DNA from: Gulosibacter massiliensis
Lineage (GTDB): Bacteria > Actinomycetota > Actinomycetes > Actinomycetales > Microbacteriaceae
Direction: 5' to 3'
DNA: 6,417 bases
NCBI GenBank assembly: GCA_943325745.2
Contig: CALPQP020000046.1
Coordinates: forward strand, 1 to 6,417
Of this stretch, positions 4,008-6,417 are shown piece by piece. Under the pieces are notes generated by a model, which was given only the letters and a program-made list of their open reading frames with translations, did no database searches and was not told where the DNA came from. Made by a program: the position numbers and the translations under genes. The stretch's first letter is position 1. Each line of letters begins with the position of its first letter.

Positions 4008-6417
4008 CTACGCTTCGACCTTCGATGCGATGCGTTGCCCCACGACGGCACTGACCCCGTCGTCCCGCATCGATACGCCGTAGAGCGCGTCGGCGATTTC
4101 CATCGTTCGTTTCTGGTGGGTGATGATGATCAACTGCGACGAGGTGCGAAGTTGTTCGAAGATGCTGAGAAGTCGGCCGAGGTTGGCGTCATCGAGGGCG
4201 GCCTCAACCTCGTCGAGGATGTAGAACGGAGACGGGCGCGCCTTGAAGATGGCGACGAGTAGGGCCGCCGCCGCGAGCGAGCGCTCACCGCCCGACAACA
4301 GCGACAGGCGCTCGATCTTCTTTCCGGCCGGCTTGACGCTGACCTCGATTCCGGTGGTCAAGGGTGAATCCGGGTCGGTGAGCGTGAGGTGACCCGTTCC
4401 GCCGGGGAAAAGGACGGGCAAAATCGCGTCGAACGCAGCTTTCGTGTCGCGGAAGGCGTCGATGAAAATCGATTGCATGCGGTCGTCGACTTCGTCGATG
4501 ATCTGCATCAGGTCGAGTCGTGTCTTCTCGAGATCGGCCAACTGTTCGGTGAGGAATTGGTGGCGCTGTTCGAGCGCCGCGAATTCTTCTAGTGCGAGCG
4601 GGTTCACTCGGCCGAGTTGATCCATCGACTTCTCGGCGCTCTTCAAGCGAGCCTCTTGTTCGACTCGCACAAACGGGACCGGATCGCCCTCCGACACTGG
4701 AACGAGAGTGTCGGGGCCGTATTCGTCGACGAGGACCTGTTCGGTGAACGCCATGTCGTCGGCGGCCCTCTCGAGGAGGTTGCCGAGGTGAAGTTTCTTT
4801 TCGTAGATCTGCATCTCGAGCCCGTGCACTCCGTCGGTTACGGCGCTCAGGCGCGTTCGCAGGTCGGTCTCGCGGGTACGAAGGTCGGTGAGTTCGCCGG
4901 AGCTCGCCGCGCGAGCGCGTTCGGCCTCGGCGAGTTTGACCTGGGCCTCCGAGACGCTCGCATCGAGGGCGACGAGGATCGGCGGGATGTCGCTCGAAAT
5001 TCGCTCAGCGTTCTCGAGTTGGACCCGGCGGTGGACGCGCTGCGCGGCCCGCTCCGCAGCCGCCGTACGGTCGGCTTCGAGGGTGCGCGCCATCTCTTCC
5101 GCTCGATCGCGTTCCGACCGGACACGTTCGCGGACCGTTTCCATGTCGATGCGTACTTGCAGTTCGACCGCGCGGGACGCCTCGAGAGCAAGGACTGCGT
5201 TGTCACGCGAGGATGCGTCGAGCGTCGGGCGCGGTGCTGCGATGAACGCCTCGAGCGCGCGAACCGCGTCACCGAGATGAGCGGCGGCCTCGTCGACGGC
5301 GCTCGTTGCCTTGTCGAGTGCCAAACTGATGCGCTCGATTTCCGAACCAGCGGCTTCGGCTTGGGCCCGAAGCCTCGACTTCTCTGAGATGATTTCGGCG
5401 TTTCGCGCATCGGCAGAGCGCAGGTCGGCCAGCGCCGTCGCGGCAATCGTTTTGGCTGACTGCAGGTCGTTGCGAAGAGTGTCGAGCGCGTTGCGACGAC
5501 GTTCGATTTCGGTCGAGACGGTTCCGAGCGTTGTCTTCGCCTCGTCGCGCTCGCCGGCAAGTTCGATTCGTGAACGCTGGGCGCCGTGACCACCGCGCAA
5601 CACGAATCGGGTCAGGACCTCACCCGCGCGCGTCACCAGCACCGCGGAATCGGCGATTCCCGAGGAAACGATCGTCGGCCACGCCGCTCGAGCCGCATCC
5701 AGGTCGTCGGCGACGTACGTGTGCGACAAGATCCCGATGATACCGGCCGGGCCGGCTACGAGTTCGGACGCCGATTGCACCCCCGCCACGGCGATGATGC
5801 GTGGGTCCGGGCCGTCCGTTTTCGCGAGCACAACTTCAACTCGACCCGCGTCGGTTGCGGTCGCGTGGGCGAGTGCATCGATGGCACTGTCCCGCGTGTC
5901 GGCCAGAATCGCGTCGGCAAGACCACCTAGGGCGGCGGTAATCGCCGCCTCGAAACCGGGAGTCACCGTGATGTTGTCGGCGACGAGCCCACGGATTCCG
6001 CGACGACCCGTGACCGAATCGCGTCCGTCCTTCGATTCCAACGCCGACGACAGAGCAGAGACACGAGCGGCGAGAGCATCGCGCTCGCGCTCGAGAGTGT
6101 GCAGGGTGTCCCTATCGGCGTCGACCGTCGATTGCAATTCGAGAACCCGCGCATCGGCCGTCGTGACCGCGGTTTCGAGTTCTGTGTTCGTTCCGCCAGG
6201 AGAGTCGTCGATTTCGGACAGCGCTGACTCGGCCTCGGTCTGACGCATCGCGGCAGCCTCGCGAGCGCTCTCGCTCCGTAACAGTTCGCCCTGCGCGCGA
6301 GCGACACGGGAACGTGCGAGGTCGACGCGACCCTCGAGCGACGCTCGGTCGAGATCGTGCTGAGTGATGAGCACTCCCTGCTCGGCAATCTCGTGGTCGA
6401 TGGCATCGAGGTTCGCG
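4008..6417 (-). CDS. smc: Chromosome segregation ATPase SMC, C-terminal two thirds (cut by window edge)
   Basis: SMC, with ScpA and ScpB, forms the bacterial condensin that extrudes and aligns chromosomal DNA. The frame stays open to the right edge, so about 803 residues are visible. Some 380 N-terminal ones, including the Walker A head and the first part of the coiled coil, are missing (family length near 1180). A GTG at 6374-6372 is an internal codon, not the start; residue numbers here count from it. Seen in order are the end of the first coiled coil (1-115), the hinge (about 122-268, with GLVADNITVTPGFEAAI and a late GG..S..E), a long return coiled coil rich in Ala, Arg and Glu (270-650), and the C-terminal ATPase head. 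The head has the signature LLSGGE (692-697), Walker B FYILDE (717-722), D-loop ALDD (726-729) and H-loop ITHQ (751-754). The wording around NPLALEEFAALEQRH (591-605) and KRTMEIADALYGV (755-767) is typical of actinobacterial SMC. Confidence 0.97.
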   Translation of the reverse strand, partial: ANLDAIDHEIAEQGVLITQHDLDRASLEGRVDLARSRVARAQGELLRSESAREAAAMRQTEAESALSEIDDSPGGTNTELETAVTTADARVLELQSTVDADRDTLHTLERERDALAARVSALSSALESKDGRDSVTGRRGIRGLVADNITVTPGFEAAITAALGGLADAILADTRDSAIDALAHATATDAGRVEVVLAKTDGPDPRIIAVAGVQSASELVAGPAGIIGILSHTYVADDLDAARAAWPTIVSSGIADSAVLVTRAGEVLTRFVLRGGHGAQRSRIELAGERDEAKTTLGTVSTEIERRRNALDTLRNDLQSAKTIAATALADLRSADARNAEIISEKSRLRAQAEAAGSEIERISLALDKATSAVDEAAAHLGDAVRALEAFIAAPRPTLDASSRDNAVLALEASRAVELQVRIDMETVRERVRSERDRAEEMARTLEADRTAAAERAAQRVHRRVQLENAERISSDIPPILVALDASVSEAQVKLAEAERARAASSGELTDLRTRETDLRTRLSAVTDGVHGLEMQIYEKKLHLGNLLERAADDMAFTEQVLVDEYGPDTLVPVSEGDPVPFVRVEQEARLKSAEKSMDQLGRVNPLALEEFAALEQRHQFLTEQLADLEKTRLDLMQIIDEVDDRMQSIFIDAFRDTKAAFDAILPVLFPGGTGHLTLTDPDSPLTTGIEVSVKPAGKKIERLSLLSGGERSLAAAALLVAIFKARPSPFYILDEVEAALDDANLGRLLSIFEQLRTSSQLIIITHQKRTMEIADALYGVSMRDDGVSAVVGQRIASKVEA

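Noticed and set aside
6372..6374. GTG that could be read as the start of a 788-residue SMC
   Set aside because: The frame continues without a stop to the window edge and the upstream codons encode coiled-coil-like sequence. The Walker A head must lie further upstream, so this is an internal valine codon.
4278..6417. Many short direct repeats and TCGA-rich words in the smc region
   Set aside because: They follow from codon use for the Ala/Arg/Glu/Ser/Asp-rich coiled coil in a GC-rich genome. I saw no regular period or spacer such as a CRISPR array or tandem repeat would show.

Overview
The window is a conserved housekeeping segment of a GC-rich bacterial chromosome. It is almost certainly from an actinobacterium (Actinomycetota), and a Micrococcales/Microbacteriaceae-like host is the best guess. 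The grounds are the gene order smc-ftsY-...-ffh-...-rpsP, the actinobacterial wording of the SMC C-terminal head, the long Gly/Pro/Lys-rich Ffh tail and frequent GTG starts. The taxonomic call is inference from sequence style; no marker gene was compared. Every gene found lies on the minus strand, so transcription runs from the right end of the window to the left.

Layout in transcription order: (1) positions 6417-4008, the C-terminal two thirds of the chromosome segregation ATPase SMC, cut by the window edge. (2) 3998-3123, ftsY, the membrane receptor GTPase of the signal recognition particle (SRP), in a short form without the acidic A domain. (3) 3104-2595, a gamma-class carbonic anhydrase-like hexapeptide-repeat protein with all three metal-binding histidines. 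(4) 2582-1035, ffh, the SRP GTPase with its RNA- and signal-binding M domain. (5) 1038-169, a ten-helix EamA/DMT-family transporter whose GTG start overlaps the ffh stop by 4 nt. (6) 168-21, a gene-free stretch with a candidate promoter and a clear hairpin. (7) 20-1, the first codons of rpsP (ribosomal protein S16), cut by the left edge.

The first five genes are packed with gaps of 9, 18 and 12 nt and one 4-nt overlap, with no room for internal terminators, so they probably form one transcript. smc, ftsY, the carbonic anhydrase gene and ffh also share one reading frame, separated by single stop codons (TAG, TAA, TAG). FtsY and Ffh are partners in co-translational targeting of membrane proteins, and the EamA protein is the sort of multi-span protein that pathway inserts. 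SMC and the carbonic anhydrase have no obvious mechanistic link to SRP. rpsP appears to start a separate unit with its own promoter and a roughly 110-nt leader.

I found no mobile element, CRISPR array, tRNA, rRNA, phage gene or recognisable new system. The points worth a second look are the structured rpsP leader, the same-frame gene string, the carbonic anhydrase gene between the two SRP GTPases and the A-domain-less FtsY.
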